Assembly (NCBI GenBank): GCA_021229015.1
Contig: CM037777.1
Span: forward strand, 20,396,110-20,460,109
From: Solen grandis
Lineage: Eukaryota > Mollusca > Bivalvia > Adapedonta > Solenidae
Length of the DNA: 64,000 nt
Reading direction: 5' to 3'
The position numbers and the translations under genes are program-made. Below, piece after piece: positions 44,451 to 57,640 of this stretch (position 1 is the stretch's first letter; every line of letters begins with the position of its first letter). Under the pieces are notes generated by a model. The model worked only from the letters and a program-made list of their open reading frames with translations, was not told the origin of the DNA and did no database searches.

Positions 44451-45370
44451 TTGATAGCATGGTTAGTGAAAACGACACTGGCTTACCCTTCTCAGGAGTT
44501 TTTGCAGGGAGGTCCATTCATAAGTCCTCTTTGTCTTCACACTATCACACTCATCAGAAAAAAGCTCAGAAATGTCCACAAATAACATTTGTTTGTGCAA
44601 AAATTTTTCTTAATTCCCCCTTTAGAGTTGCTTTTTCATTCAACATGGGGCTTTGGCAAATTTCAAGGGTTGGACAAACAAAAAAAAATGTGTTTTTTTC
44701 CCTTTAGCAGTCTAATAAGATTATCAATCCCTAAAATGTCTCTTAAATGGAGCAATATCATAATGACAACTTGGTAATGTCAAATTCACGTTAAAACTAA
44801 CAAAATGGGCAACATTTCCTTATTTGTGAGATTTTTTTTTTTGTAGACTTACCTTTTTTTTTCAAAGTCTTGTTAATTTTCACCAAACTGACTTTACTTT
44901 TCTGGCGCCATCGTTTCTCATCCCCTTTATAGAAAATAATTTTTGAAAATGGACTTGTCCGCGTCTTTGTCCTGAATGGAAAAGACATTTGTCCCTCCCG
45001 AATCATATTGAAACAGCTAAACATTCGCTCAGAAACACAAAAAAACTCAAAAAAAACCCACTGACAGCACAAACAAAAAATAATACAATACAGCTATGGT
45101 GTATTGCAAATTAACTGGACAGCATCCTCAGCGTTTTTTAGAAAAACAAAAATTGGTCAATTTTACCATGTGCAAGTTTACTTGCAGAACGCTTTGAATG
45201 AATATGGGCTATTTCATGTGCAGTTCCTGGTGTTGACGTCACGGGTCACTGGGTTTTTCTTAAATACGATGAATAAATTTTCAGAATGAAAAGCTACTTT
45301 ACAAGTGAAAGCCGAGGCTTTATGGGGGAAAAAATGGTCCTGTAGGGTTTAAATTGTTTTTTTTTTCCAC

Positions 45371-45842
45371 ATGTCAACTTCTTGTGGGAATTAAGTTAAT
45401 TGCTGTCCTTTGCATGTATTCCATATGACTTAGTTTAAAGGCAATGAAAAGCAGTTTCTCACTTGAGCATTTTAGGGCTCTTGGGCCCCTCTTGTTTGAC
45501 TCTTTCCTTTTCCACTGGTCACTCCATGGGCTAGCTATGGGACCATGATAAACCTTTATTCAAACTTTTAAATTTTCCCAATCAACATAATTATTTTTTA
45601 TGGGGTTATAATTAATATGCTTGGAAAAAACCTTCCATAAAAACTGACCTAAAAATTGAACTATTTCACAGTAAAACTAAAAAACACAGCACAAAAAAAA
45701 CATAACAGATTTGTCTTAAAAATTTTTTTTTTGGCAGCAGTGCTGTAATGTTGTGATAAAAACTTATTTGGGATGCCGTATAAATATTTTCCCATACATA
45801 TTGGCTGGATTCGGAGCCCAGGTTAGGGATTTCTATTTTAAC
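45371..45842. repeat. 3' end of split family A element and following repeat sequence
   Basis: TTTCTCACTTGAGCATTTTAGGGC, a hairpin (AGGGCTCTTGGGCCCCT, about 45,474-45,490) and CTCTTG close the element whose 5' part is at 37,215-37,890. The rest holds no gene. Confidence 0.5.
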
Positions 45843-47095
45843 AGAGCTGTCGAGGACAGCACGCTCGACTATTCAAAATGCTTGTTCGTAAACAAATGAA
45901 ATCTTTTCAATTCTTCCCCTTTTACATATAATAGTCAAAAAGTTATACTTGATAGCTGATCCCCCTGAATATTTATGAAGTCAAAAATAAATCTCTGCCT
46001 AGTTATGGGGACATAAGCCAAAAAACACTGTGCATGAAAAATTTTTAACCAAAACCCAAGTTAAAAAAAAGGGCCCATAATTTGATAAAATTCAGTCAAA
46101 AAGTTATCCTCCTAGGTTTTCTGATGCCCCTGAGACATCCTTAACTTTCCGGGTCAATTCCACAAGCAATTTTGAGATAAAAGTGGATTTTTGTTTGAAG
46201 GGCAAATATTTAATCAAAATTTAAGTTAAAGGGGGCATAATTTTCAATTTTCCATCAGTGTTACCCTCTTTTTTGTATGATCCCCTAAACTATTAAAGAT
46301 GCTTCAAATTCATCCCATGCCTGGACTCTCAGAAAATTAGCATGAAGTCCCCTTGCATGAAAAACTTTACAAAATTTCTAATTTAAAAAAGGGGGCCCAT
46401 AATTTGTAACATTTTTCCACAAAGTTGGTCTCCCTTTAAAAGTATGATACCCTTTAAAACATATAAAGATGTTTAAATAAATCCTTCCCTGGATACTGAG
46501 TATGATGAAAGTACCTTGCTTTGCAAACTTTAACAAAAATTTCTAAGTTAAAAAGGGGGGCCATTAATTTGAAACATATTCTATCAAGAGTTTCTACCTT
46601 GAAGTATGAACCCCTAAACATATTGAATGTTTCAAATCAACCCCATGCCTGGATACTGAGAAAATAAGCATGAAAGTACCTTGCAGAAAAAACTTTAACT
46701 AAAATTTCTAAGTTAAAAAGGGGCCTTTAATTTGTAACATATTCTATCAAGAGTTATCTACCATGAAGTATGATATCCCCAAAACCTATTAAAGATGTTC
46801 CAAATCAATCTCATCCCTGGATATGAGATAGTTGTTTCCATTGAACAAATAAGATGTTTATAATAAAACCCCGGGGCGGGTTTTACTGAAATATAAGCAG
46901 AAATTCCTGCATGCAAAAATTTAACCATTTTTTTAAGTTAAAAAGGGCCATAACTTGTAATATATTCCATATGAGTTATCCCTTTGATATTTGTACCCCT
47001 ACCCAATATTAAAGATGTTAAAATTTATTCGCATGCCTGCATACTGAGAATAAGCATGAAATTTCCTGCTGCAAACTTTTAACTTTAATTTCGAA
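45843..47095 (-). mobile_element. Family E element, inverted copy
   Basis: On the minus strand it ends with hairpin CTGTCCTCGACAG plus CTCTG; inward lie AAGCATTTTGAATAGTCGAGC and about six units complementary to those of the 40.3-43.0 kb copy (GGCATGGGATTGATTT-type, TTGCATGCAAG). It abuts a plus-oriented copy at 47,095. Confidence 0.65.
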
Positions 47096-49735
47096 GAATA
47101 TGAGAGCTTCGTAGTCGCCGCTTTGGGTTGCATTGCAGCTTTTGGTAAAGTTTTGCTGAAGTTACTATCAACCTTATATTCAATAACCATTTTGGTATTG
47201 TTTTGAAAGTTTTAAATATGTTCAGGGGCATCATACCAAAACCCAAAGGGAGATAACTTTGACTGAAATTTTAAAATAATTTGGCCCTTTTGTACTTAAA
47301 ATTTACTATACAGTTTGTATCTCAAATAACCATTCATGGTTTTTTGACTTGAAAGTTTTTCGAATATGTTTAGAGGCCTCAACAACAAGGTAGATAACTT
47401 TGATGGAATATATTACAAAAATTTTGCCCTTTATAACTTAGAAAATTTTTGGGTTTAAAATTTTGTTTTGAAGTACTATCCAGTTTGTATCTCATAACAT
47501 TCTTTGGGATTGACTCAAGTTTATGAATTGTTTAGGGGCATCAGACAACCCAAAATAGGTAACTCTTGATGGAAATATTACAAATTATGGCCCTTTTTTT
47601 AAATTCAAAATTTGGTTAAAGTTTGCAGGGAAGGAATTTCTGTTATTTATTTTCAGTAAACAGGGCCCGGGTTTGATTATAAACATCTTTGTTATGTTTA
47701 ATTTGGGATCATATAAAGTGGCAAAATAGTCTTGACTGAAAATAATGCAGAATAGGGCCCCTTTTGACTTAGGGTTTTTGGTTAAAGTTTTTCATGCAAG
47801 CTTTCTATCCAGCTTATCTCAGAAATTGTTATGGTATTTACTAGAAAGTTTTGGAGTGTTTCAGGGGCAAGGGGATAAAAATCTTGGGACTGGAATTTTA
47901 TACAAATTTTTTGCCCTTTTCTAACTGGTACGTGGTTAAAGTTTTGCATGCACCCGTGTTTTATACCCTTTTGTCTCAGTAACTAGGCGTTTGGGAAATT
48001 TATTTTAGACTTCTTAAAACTATCTAAGGGGATTGATATCAAGGTATTAATTATACCCCCCAAAACAAAGTTTGGGGGGTATATGGAGTCACCCGGTGGT
48101 CGGTCGGTCGGTCCAGCGGTCCGTTGCATTTTCCTTGCGGAGCATAACTTGGAAAAACCCCAATTGGAATTCAAAACAACTTCTTTGAAATTGTTAAAGG
48201 GCACATGGAGAGGAAGTGCAGTGCACAAGAACCATAACTCCATCTTGACTTATTATGCAGTTATTGCCCTTTGTTACTTTTCCTTGTCCGGAGCATACTT
48301 GAAAAGTCCCCAATTTTGATTTCAAACAATTTCATACAATGGTCAACCACAATATGAGGAAGTGCAGTGCACAAAAACCTTAACTCTATCTAGAGTAATT
48401 ACAGGTTTTTGGCCCTTTGTATTTTTTCCTTTTTTACGGAGTATAACTTGTTAAGTACTGATTGGATTTCAAACAATTTCATACAATGGTAAAGCACAAT
48501 GAGAGGAAGTGCAGTGACAAGAACCATAACTCTATCTAGATTTAATTACAGAGTATTCCCCTTTGTATTTTTTCCTTGTCCGGGTATAACTTGTAAACTA
48601 TGGTTGGATTTCAAAACAATTTAATACAATGGTCAAGCACAATGAGAGGAAGTGCAGTGCACAAAGACCGTAACTCTATCAAATTGGAATTACAGAGTTA
48701 TTGCCCTTTGTTACTTTTCCTTGCCCAGAGTATAACTTGAAAAACTACTGGTTTGGGATTTCAAAACAATTTCATACAATGGTCAACCACAATATGAGGA
48801 AGTGCAGTGAACAAGAACCTTTACTTATCTATAGGAATTTACAGAGTTATTGCCCTTAGTTATTTTTCCCTTGGGCCAGAGTATAACTTGTAAACTACTG
48901 GTTGGATTTCAAAACAATTTCATACAATGGTCAACCACAATATGAGGAAGTGCAGTGCCAAGAACCGAAAACTCTATCTGGGAGTAATTACAGAGTTATT
49001 CCCCTTTTGTATTTTTTCTTGTCGGAGTATAAACTTGTAAGTATAAATTGGATTTCAAAACAATTTCTTTACAATGGTCAACCCCAATATGAGGAAGGCA
49101 GTGCACAAAAAACCATAACTTATCTGGGATTTAATTACAGAGTTTTTGCCCTTTGTTATTTTTTCCTTGTCCGGAGTATAACTTGTAAACTACGGGTTGG
49201 TTTTCCCAAAACAATTTTCATACAATGTCAAGCAAAATGAGAGGAAGTGCAGTGCACAAAAAACCATAACTCATCTGAGTAATTACAGAGTTATTTCCCT
49301 TGTTATTTTTCCTTGTTTTTCTTGTCCTAAAACATAACTCGAATATTATACATGGTATATACTTAAAAACAAAAAATGAAAAACAGATGGCAACTAGGAG
49401 AAGTGCAGTGTTCAAGAACTGTAACCTTATATTTTTAAACTACTGTGACAAACAACCATTTTTGGGACTCCTATCAATTTTTAAAAAAACTTTACTTATT
49501 AATATCACAACCAATTTTACTATGTATACAGGTTTTATCTTTTGCTCTGCCTGAATTTCGGGCTTCTCCTGCATTAAAAGTATTTTGTGGGGGTTATTAA
49601 TCACCTTCAGTGATAGCTCTAGTTTTGATATTTTTATATACGGGTTATGAAGGGCAAAATTTGAATAATTTTTTTTTTTATTTACCAACAAGTTTTTTGA
49701 ATAGTCGAGAGGGCTGTCCTTGACAGCTCTTTGTT
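47095..49735 (+). mobile_element. Family E element, plus copy, split by family F
   Basis: Starts GAAGAATATGAGAGCTTCG with the GCATTGCAGCTTTTGG word, has about five units of 170-185 bp, then is interrupted at 48,052 by a family F element. It resumes at about 49,623 with TTTTGATATTTTTATATA and ATGAAGGGCAAA, and ends GAATAGTCGAG...GCTGTCCTTGACAGCTCTTTG. Confidence 0.6.
48052..49622 (+). mobile_element. Family F repeat element with about 147 bp tandem units
   Basis: 5' end forms a hairpin TATACCCCCC...GGGGGGTATA (48,052-48,083), followed by GGTCGGTCGGTCGG. About eight tandem units follow (words ATTTCAAAACAATTTCATACA, AATGAGAGGAAGTGCAGTG, AGAGTTATTGCCCTTTGTTA). 3' end: hairpin ATCACCTTCAGTGAT (49,600-49,614) then AGCTCTAG. 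Inserted within the family E copy. Confidence 0.7.
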
Positions 49736-51619
49736 GTAAATTTTCCATTTTTTTTGTCACCTGTGCAAGCAGAGGTGAGATATTGAGAAACACTTTTCCG
49801 TTTTTTATCGGTCAGTTCGGACTGTCTGTCTGTCCCTCACATTTTCCGTCACGCTTCAGCAGGTGACACACATGTTAAAAGAACACTCCTGTTTTTAGCC
49901 ACCCGTGCCCCAAGGTAAGCTATTGGGGTCATCCGCCGTCCATCGTTTATCGTTGTCATCAAAAAATTTGTTTTAAAAGACATCTCCTCTGAAACAGCAT
50001 GATAGAAATTGAGAAAACCCTTTGGGATGAATGAAACTTTGGGTGAACCTCCACAAAAATTTTCTAAAATAAACTTGATCCATGCAGAACTCTGGTTTGC
50101 CATGGCAATCAACACCATTTTATTTTAAAAACTTCAAAAAATATCTCCTCTGAAACAGATGTTCGAATTTAATTCCTTTAGTTTCAAGGTCGCCTGATAG
50201 TCATATACCAAAAATTTCAAAATGGAGTTGAGCCTGTAAAAAATGAGGCTCACCCCGGGGTTGCCCGTTTTAAATTATTTTTCTCTTATAGAAAAATTCA
50301 AAAATCCCTTCTTCTCTGTTGCACAAAAAGTCACCCATTTTTCTCTACTTTATTTGCTAAAATAAAGTTTAACCCTGAAAAATTAGGCCCACACGGGGTT
50401 TGCCCCCTTTCCTTATTATACCTTATATAGAAACTTTCAAAAATCTTTTTTCTGAAAACCAGTGGTCAGAATTTTAATTTCATTTGACGCTATGGTCACC
50501 CAATTTGTCTCTACAATATTTGCTAAAATGAAGGTTTATTTCCCTTGAAAATTGGCCCCAAACCATTACGAGGGGTTAGTGCAGAAGAGTCTCAACTTGT
50601 TCTTTAATACATATAAGTTATGACCCTTTTGTGTGGCCCATGAAATTTGGTTTTAGTTTTCTTTTGTTTTCCCCGGGAGATAATCAATAATTTTATCTTA
50701 AAACTTTCCTTCAAATAAATATTGAATTTTTGATTATAAATCTTACACAAGGAAGGGGTAACCTTCTACAACACTCAAAAAAAGTTTATGATTACATTTT
50801 CCCAAACCCTGTAGAATCTTTAACATTCACAAGGAAACTACACACCCCGAAGGGTAGAAAAACCCAAAACCCAAAAACCCTGGATCCTTAGCCAGAGGGC
50901 CCGACCTAGATTTATTACAATACCAGGTAAAAAAAACTGGCTGAAAACCCCTGGATCAAAAAGACATGAAAATGGAGATGATAAACATTCCAGATTTAAT
51001 CTTAGTCCCAACAACTCACCAACTAGAAGACTTTCAGTAACACATTTGACCCCAGTGACAGCCCGTACCACAATCTTGCAAAATGAGAGAGAAAATTATA
51101 TGACACTGACATTTTCTTTTCTCGTTTATGCATTTTAATTCTAAATAACTTACCTACTTTGGTTTCCAAGACATGTTACTATTATTAGATTTGTTTTGTT
51201 AGCTGTTTTTGTTATGCCTTTATTCTATTTTTAGCTTTTGTTGATTACCGTGTGTCCGTCGTTGTTTGTTGTGTTGTCAAAAATTTTGCTTTAATCAACA
51301 TATCCTCTGAAATGCTGGACAGAATTTAAATAAAACTTGGCGGGGGATAATCCTTGGGAAACCATCACAAAAGTTGCTGAAAAAAAACTTGATCCATGTA
51401 GACTTTTGGTTGCAGTAGCAATGGAAAAAATGAATTATAAAAAATTTTAAAAAATCATCTCCTGGCCATTTTTCAAAATATTTTAGTAAGTTGTTCCGTA
51501 GGTGACCCTGTCTCAGGGGGAGCGATTCAGGGCCTCTAGGGCCCCTCTTTTTAAAAATAATACATGACACGCTATTCCTTTTTCTGTATACTTCAGGAGC
51601 GATTTTTATTAATTTTTGG
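49736..51619 (+). repeat. Degenerate family A-like repeats
   Basis: Family A starts at about 49,895 (TAGCCACCCGTGCCCCAAGGTAAGC) and near 51,230 (TAGCTTTTGTTGATTACCGTGTGTCCGTCG). A 3' end lies at 51,513-51,552 (GGGGAGCGATTCAGGGCC hairpin and CTCTT). The sequence between has ACATCTCCTCTGAA-type words. Open frames inside are repeat-derived; no gene. Confidence 0.5.
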
Positions 51620-52498
51620 GGGCTCGATTTTCGAAGAAAATGAGAGTTTACTGTCACTCGGGCGTCGGCGTCAGCGTCGGCGTTGCAAACACAAGGTTAA
51701 ATTTTTTTCAAACATCATAACTTAAATACTATCAAAGGTATTCCACCCAAACTTAAAATACTTATTCACCCATCATCACTTTACCTTCTTCTAAGGCCCA
51801 CAACCCTGGCTATCCTATTTTTGGAGTTATGCCCCTTTCTTATTACAAAACAGCCAAAATAAAGGGGTTTTAAAGTTTTTACAAAGTTGTATATCTTAAA
51901 TTTTACTATCTACGGTTATTCAACTGAAACTTAAAGTAATATTCATTTTTCATTACCTCTCCCTTTAACTTTCAAGGCCCATAACCCTTGCTGTACTACT
52001 TCTAATTTTATGCCACTTTTTACTTAGAAAACAACCAAAATTCATGGAAATTTTTTTTTACATAGTTGTAACTATCACATGTATTTGACTGAAACTTCAG
52101 TATTATTCACCTTTCACTACCTCTGCCTTACTAGCAGGCCCATAAACCCCTGGCTTTTCTATTCTTGAATTATGCCCCTTTCATACTTAAAAAACAGCCA
52201 AATTCAGGGTTTAAATTTTTTACAAAGTTGTTTTTATTTTCAGTATATCACAGGAAATTCCACCATAATTGGAATACTTATTTTTTGTTTACCCACACTC
52301 CCCTCAACTTTACTGGCAGGGCCCATAATCCTATATGCAGGGTATTTTCAATTTTACCTTTTATACCTAGATATTTTTTGGCTGTATTTACATAGCAAAT
52401 TTTGGGCAACAACCTCTAATAACATCAAAGATTGGCCTTTCTTTAATGGCGAAACGGGGAAAAAAGTGGGAAAGCCGCTGTCTTATGGACAGCTCTTG
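51620..52498 (+). mobile_element. Family G Helitron-like element with about 170 bp tandem units
   Basis: 5' end GGCTCGATTTTCGAAGAAAATGAGAG with GTCGGCGTCAGCGTCGGCG; three to four units (words TACTATCAAAGGTATTCCAC, CCATCATCACTTTACC, GTTATGCCCCTTTC). 3' end: hairpin GCTGTCTTATGGACAGC and CTCTTG (52,493-52,498). It shares both end motifs with family E, so E and G probably use the same transposition machinery. Confidence 0.65.
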
Positions 52499-53905
52499 TT
52501 GTTTTTTTATCCTGTGAAGGGCTGTTGTTAGACGAAAATAGTAGGTAGATAAAAATTTTTCTATTTAACCGATGTTTGGTTATGTGTTCCACTTACCTTT
52601 TCTCTCTAACTTTTAATCAGGTCAAAGTTTCATACTTTAGATAGGGTATATATAGACTTCTCTGCTAGTTGCAAGTGTTTGGGTTATCGCTGGTTTAATG
52701 AGGGGAAATGCCCGCCTATGTTTTGAAGTAATTTACTCAACATAATAGCCATTGGTCCCTTTTCAGTTATCCCTGAAAAATTTTTGTCTGCTGTGGTTGG
52801 CTAGTTCTTATTCAGTCTATAGAAATTTTTAAATTGTATATTTTTTTTTATCTTGAAAAAAAGGTTAATGAATTGTTAATTAAGTGATGATACTCTGGTG
52901 TGTGTTTTAGGGCCATGATGGCCCTTTGTTTTTACAAATTTTACAAATTTGGCTGGCCAGGAAAGGATTTGGGGGCAGTCAAATCTCCCGCCAGCCGTTA
53001 AGGAAAAACCCTGAGCAGTAATTGTCTCAAATGGATTTACACCAGCTGTGGTAATGAAACGATATCACATCTTATTACCCTTCACCTCTTTAATATTCAT
53101 GAACTATCTGTGATCTGATGAATATTAATTGACTGGGACTTAAAAAGTGTATGAAACAAAGGATTTTTCTTTGCCATGTTGACTGTAGAATCTGAGCTAC
53201 AATTTTGCCAAAAGATCTTTAAGAGCATTTTTTTTTTTAAACCTTTCAATTCTATTATTTACTCCCTTGCATTCTGAATTTTTTTTAAATTTGGGCTTAC
53301 TTTCTCATTTGGACTTCACCATTGACTGTTATTGGGGTGTTTGCTGAAAAAATTTTTTGACGTTTAGCGATAGTGCAGCATGATGGATGGGCAGGCTGAT
53401 CTTGGTCTGCACTGTTCGTAAGAAAAGGGGAAAAGTGCTCAAAGATTGTAAGGGTTACAATAATAAATGTCAAAAATATCCCATATGTAAGTTTAAAAAA
53501 AACCTTCAGTTTAAATAAAATATATTGATAAATTAGCATATCAAAAAAAGAACCTTAACCAAAATTTGAACGTATCTTGTCTTAGACACAAGTTTATCTA
53601 AAAATGGAGTTGCACTGTATATTTGAAAGTCATCAAAAAACAGACCCATTTATTGAATTGATTTGTAGGGTGGGTTTTAAAAAAATTTACAGTAAATCTT
53701 TTTCGTCCCTGTTTTAAGAATCTGAGCAGTTAATTGTAAATGACATATAGTGCTGACTTATAAATTGACTTATAAATTTTACGTTTTTTGATTGTATTTT
53801 GGGAAAAGAAAAAACAGCTTTTGCAATAAATATATTGAATTAATTTAATGTATTCTGTTCACAAATTTTTTGAAATTTAAAATTATTATTTCTGTATAAG
53901 TAGAA
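52499..53905. repeat. Repeat fragments, no gene
   Basis: A family A-type 3' hairpin AGGGCCATGATGGCCCT lies at about 52,909-52,925, followed by TTGTT. A TGCAGCATGATGGATGGGCAG/CTGATCTTGGTCTGCACTG segment near 53,370-53,420 resembles a dispersed bivalve repeat. Nothing coding. Confidence 0.45.
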
Positions 53906-56900
53906 CTAGAACCGCAAGCGGTATCTTGGTTTTCGCTTTTAACCTAATCAACTTGAAACTTTTTTTCAACTCAGCCATAATTTTCAATATGAAACAGAAC
54001 GAAAAGGTATTTGAAGGGGACCTATTTCCCATTTGCACAGTTTTTTATTTTTTTTTTGTTTTGTTTTTTTGCACTGTTAGAACATTCAAACTTTTCTAGC
54101 GCAAATATTTTCCCCATACCCTGTCCCTTGAAATCCATCACATTCTGTGGTGCATTTCAACAAGAACAAATGCTGAAAACCGAAATTTCAATCAGACTTT
54201 AACATTTGAGTTTTTAAGCAAAAGAGTGTTTTTAAAAGCAAAACCCCTTTTGCGGCAAATTTAGAAAAAAATTGCAAAAACGCAAATAGTTCAAACAAGT
54301 ATATAAGTGCACTAGTCAAAACTTTTTTCTTATGTATTCAGAATTTGAAGCAAAAAACCCTGTTTTTACAATTATTCAAAAAAAGGATCAAACTTAGGAC
54401 TGCCTTTATAATGACCAAATCAAGTCCAATCTTCAAAAACTAAACATTACTGGAAAAAGCTCTTAAGAACTAAACTTTTGTTCTTTTATTACTCTCAATG
54501 AATATTTTAGTTTTGGAGCTATTTGTTGGCCAAATTTAAAAACAAAATTTAATCGTAATATGACCCTTGACCTTTTCAATTCTTTTTTTTTTTGAATTGT
54601 GAGGCCTTTCAACATAACAATACTTTATGTGTGAAAATTTCATAAAGGAATGAACCGAAATATACATTCAGGAGCGACAAAAACATTTTTTTTGAAATTT
54701 TAACCCTTTTCCCTTTAAAATTTAGTGAAGTTTGACCGTCTTCTGAGGACAAACCACGCTTTTCCTTATTCTCCATCCAATATATTTTGTGTGTTTTCGT
54801 CTTTTAAATGGTATGCCGGAGACGAATTTTTCTATCTGTTCTCTACAAAAAACGGTTTAGGTTTTCGTAGACCCCCCATCATTTGCACAGTTTTTTGTTG
54901 TTTTTTTTTTTTTTGGGAAAGGGCTCGAAAATTCAACCTTGTAGCTCAAAAGCTTTCAGCCACACGGACCCTCAATCCTATCATATGTTTTTAAAGCTAT
55001 CAACAGAGAACAGAATGCAAAAAACCGCATTCGAATCGGACTTCAAATTTTTGATGTTATAAGCAAAAAATGTTTTTCAAAAAAAGCGCCCCTAGCGGCA
55101 AATGAGAAGAAAATTGATTAAAAATTATGTTTGGTACCTACCCAAATGCAGCAAATAGTTAAATAAAGTTACTAACGTTAGTGCACAAGTCAAACTTTTT
55201 ATTCTTAGGTTCAGAATTTGAAGCCATTAAAAAACCCGATTACAATTATTCCAAAAAAAGGATCAAACTTGGGGTGCGTATAATGACCAAACAAAATCTG
55301 TTTTTCCCCCAAAAAAATAAGTATCACTGGGAAAGAGCTCTTGAAGAACTAAAACTTTTGTTCATTACTCTCAAGAAATATTTTTAGTTTTGGAGCTATT
55401 TGTGGCCCAATAAAAACACATATAATCTTTAAAATGACCTTGGGCCTTTTCCCTTTTTTTTTTATTTTTTGAATTGTGAGGCCCTTTCAAAAATAAAAAT
55501 AATAACTTTTTGAAAATTTCATGAAGAATGAACAGAAAATAAGTCAGGGCGACAAAAACATGTTTTTGAAATTTAAAATTTTTTCCCAAAATTTTGTGAA
55601 GTTTGACCGTTTCTAGAGGACAAAACCACGGCTTTTCCTTAATTCGCCACCCATATATTTTGTGCGTTTTTGTTTTGCAAAAGTATGCAAAAAACAGAAA
55701 TTTTTCTATCTGATCTCTAACAAAAGTGGGTAGGTTTTTCGTAGAACCTACCCTCATTTTTCCCCTTTTTTCCAAGGTTGAACATTCAACCTCTCCTACA
55801 ACAAATTTTTTTCCCGTACTCGATGATAAGATATCCATCATATTTTATTGGGCTGTCAACAAGGAACATTATGTAAAAAACCGCATCCAAAAACAGGGTT
55901 TCAAATTTTTGAGTTATTAGCAAAACAGTGATTACATGATTTGGCCCTAGTGGCTAAAAACAGAAAATAAAAAGTGAAAAGTTTGACCAATTAGGCCATG
56001 TTTCAGATAAAGATGACTCCATGCCCAAAATTTCATAGCTGTACTTTTCTCATCTGGCCGCTAGGCTGGACACAAAAAATGGGTGGAATTGGAAAATATA
56101 AAAATAAAAAACTAGAATCGCAATCGCGATTCATCGGTTTTGCAAAAGCAATTCCATTCAGTTCACGTAGTGGCATGGGTTCGAAAAATAATTTTTCGTT
56201 CAATGGTTGTTTAATATGTTAACAGCGATCTTGCAAACACTTTTGTCGCAATGTTTAAGAATAATTTTTACCCAAAAGAAGATTTTTGAGTATTACCTGT
56301 CAGTTATGTAGCGCGATATAAACGGTTTTCATAAAAGAATTCCATTCAGTTCATGAGTCGCAGGGATTCGAAAAACATTTCTTGTTCAATTGCTTGGTTG
56401 ATACTGTTAACAGTGATCTTTCAAACGTTTCTGTCGCAATGTTTAAGCAGACTTTTTACCCAAAAGAGTAGGTTGAGTATTACCTGTCAGTTATGAATCC
56501 GCGATATCATCAGTTTTTCATGAAAGCAATTCCTTTCATTTCCCTGAGTCGGATGATTCGAAAAAACATATTTCTTCGTTTCAATGGCTTGTTGAATACT
56601 GTAAAACAGTGATCTTTCAAAACAATTTTGTTGCAATTTTATATAATCAGACTTTTTACCAGAAGAATACTTTTGAGTATTACCTGTCTGTTATTTAGTG
56701 TAGACTTGAAAACTTTTTTACGGAACTTCGGTACTACAATGTTATATGTGTGTTTGCTTTTGAGGGAATAAAACTTGGATACCTTTTAAAATGACAAATC
56801 AAGTCCGATTTTAAAAAAACTTAACATCACTGGAGGGCTTTTTAAGAAATTAAACTTTTTTTTCATAACTTTAAATGAAATATTTTTTGTTTTGGAGCAT

Positions 56901-57640
56901 TTGGAGCCATAATAAAAACAAAGTATCGTAATATCCCCTTTGAAATCTTTGCAATTTTTTTTTACCTTTTTAATTGTGGGGGTCCTTTCAGACATAACAA
57001 TACATAACTTGTGAAAAGATCATGAAGAATGAACAAAAAATAAAGTCTAGGAGCGACAAAAAATGTTTTAGAATATTTGATTTTTCCTAAAATTTAGTGA
57101 AGTTTGACCATTTCTAGAGGACAAACCGTTGCATTTCTTAAATTCGCCACCCATATATTTTGTACGTTTATGTATTGCAAATCATTTGCAGCAAAACAGA
57201 GATTTTCTATCTGATGTCTAACAAAATTGGATAGGTTTTTCGTAGTAGACCTACCCTCATCTGCACAGTATTTTGCGGAGGTTCGAACTTTCAACCTTCC
57301 GTTAGTAGCTCAAAAAGTTTAAGCCACTCATCCACTCATACTAGAAAAACTATTACTTTATTAGGCTATCAACAAGGAACACAATGCAACAAACCGCATC
57401 TGGATCAGACTTCAACATTTTGGAATATAAGTAGAAAAGTGCTTTCATGCTTTGCGCTCCTAGCGGCAAAATGAAGAAACAAAATTGATTAAAATTTTAC
57501 CATTAGGTACTAGCAATGCGGCAAATAGTTCAATTAAGTATACAAATCGCACTAGTCGAACATTCTATTTTTATACATCACATTTGGAAGCATAAAAACT
57601 GATTTACTCAAGTATTCCAAAAAAGGATCAAACTTTGGAC
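53906..57640. repeat. Large diverged repeats beginning ACTAGAAYCGCAA
   Basis: Copies start at 53,907 and 56,110 with ACTAGAAYCGCAA. They contain long shared segments (TTGGAGCTATTTGTGG, TTCGCCACCCATATATTTTGTGCG, GGTAGGTTTTTCGTAGACCTACC, CCCTAGCGGCAAA). No gene; the open frames here are repeat-derived. Confidence 0.6.
56125..56700 (+). repeat. Tandem repeat, about 187 bp unit, three copies
   Basis: TTGAGTATTACCTGTCAGTTAT recurs near 56,285, 56,472 and 56,670, each with CAATTCCATTCAGTT and TTCGAAAAA upstream. Confidence 0.8.

Larger units (their letters stand above)
37890..45370 (-). mobile_element. DIRS-like tyrosine-recombinase retrotransposon, split by another element
   Basis: Read on the minus strand: Gag-like region (about 44,450-43,850), reverse transcriptase (43,840-43,020), a foreign insertion (43,009-40,300), RNase H (40,300-39,640) and tyrosine recombinase (39,600-38,380). 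That gene set defines DIRS/Ngaro-type retroelements. Two short modules, one containing GACGTCAACACCAG and one containing AGCCTNGGCTTTCAC, occur near both ends in inverted orientation, as expected of DIRS inverted and complementary repeats. Frames are broken by many indels in homopolymers. The limits are approximate, set by where the flanking family A repeat resumes. Confidence 0.7.

Noticed and set aside
55371..55841. 156-residue minus-strand ORF
   Set aside because: Lies inside dispersed repeats of low quality; lysine/phenylalanine-rich translation of AT-rich DNA with no motif.
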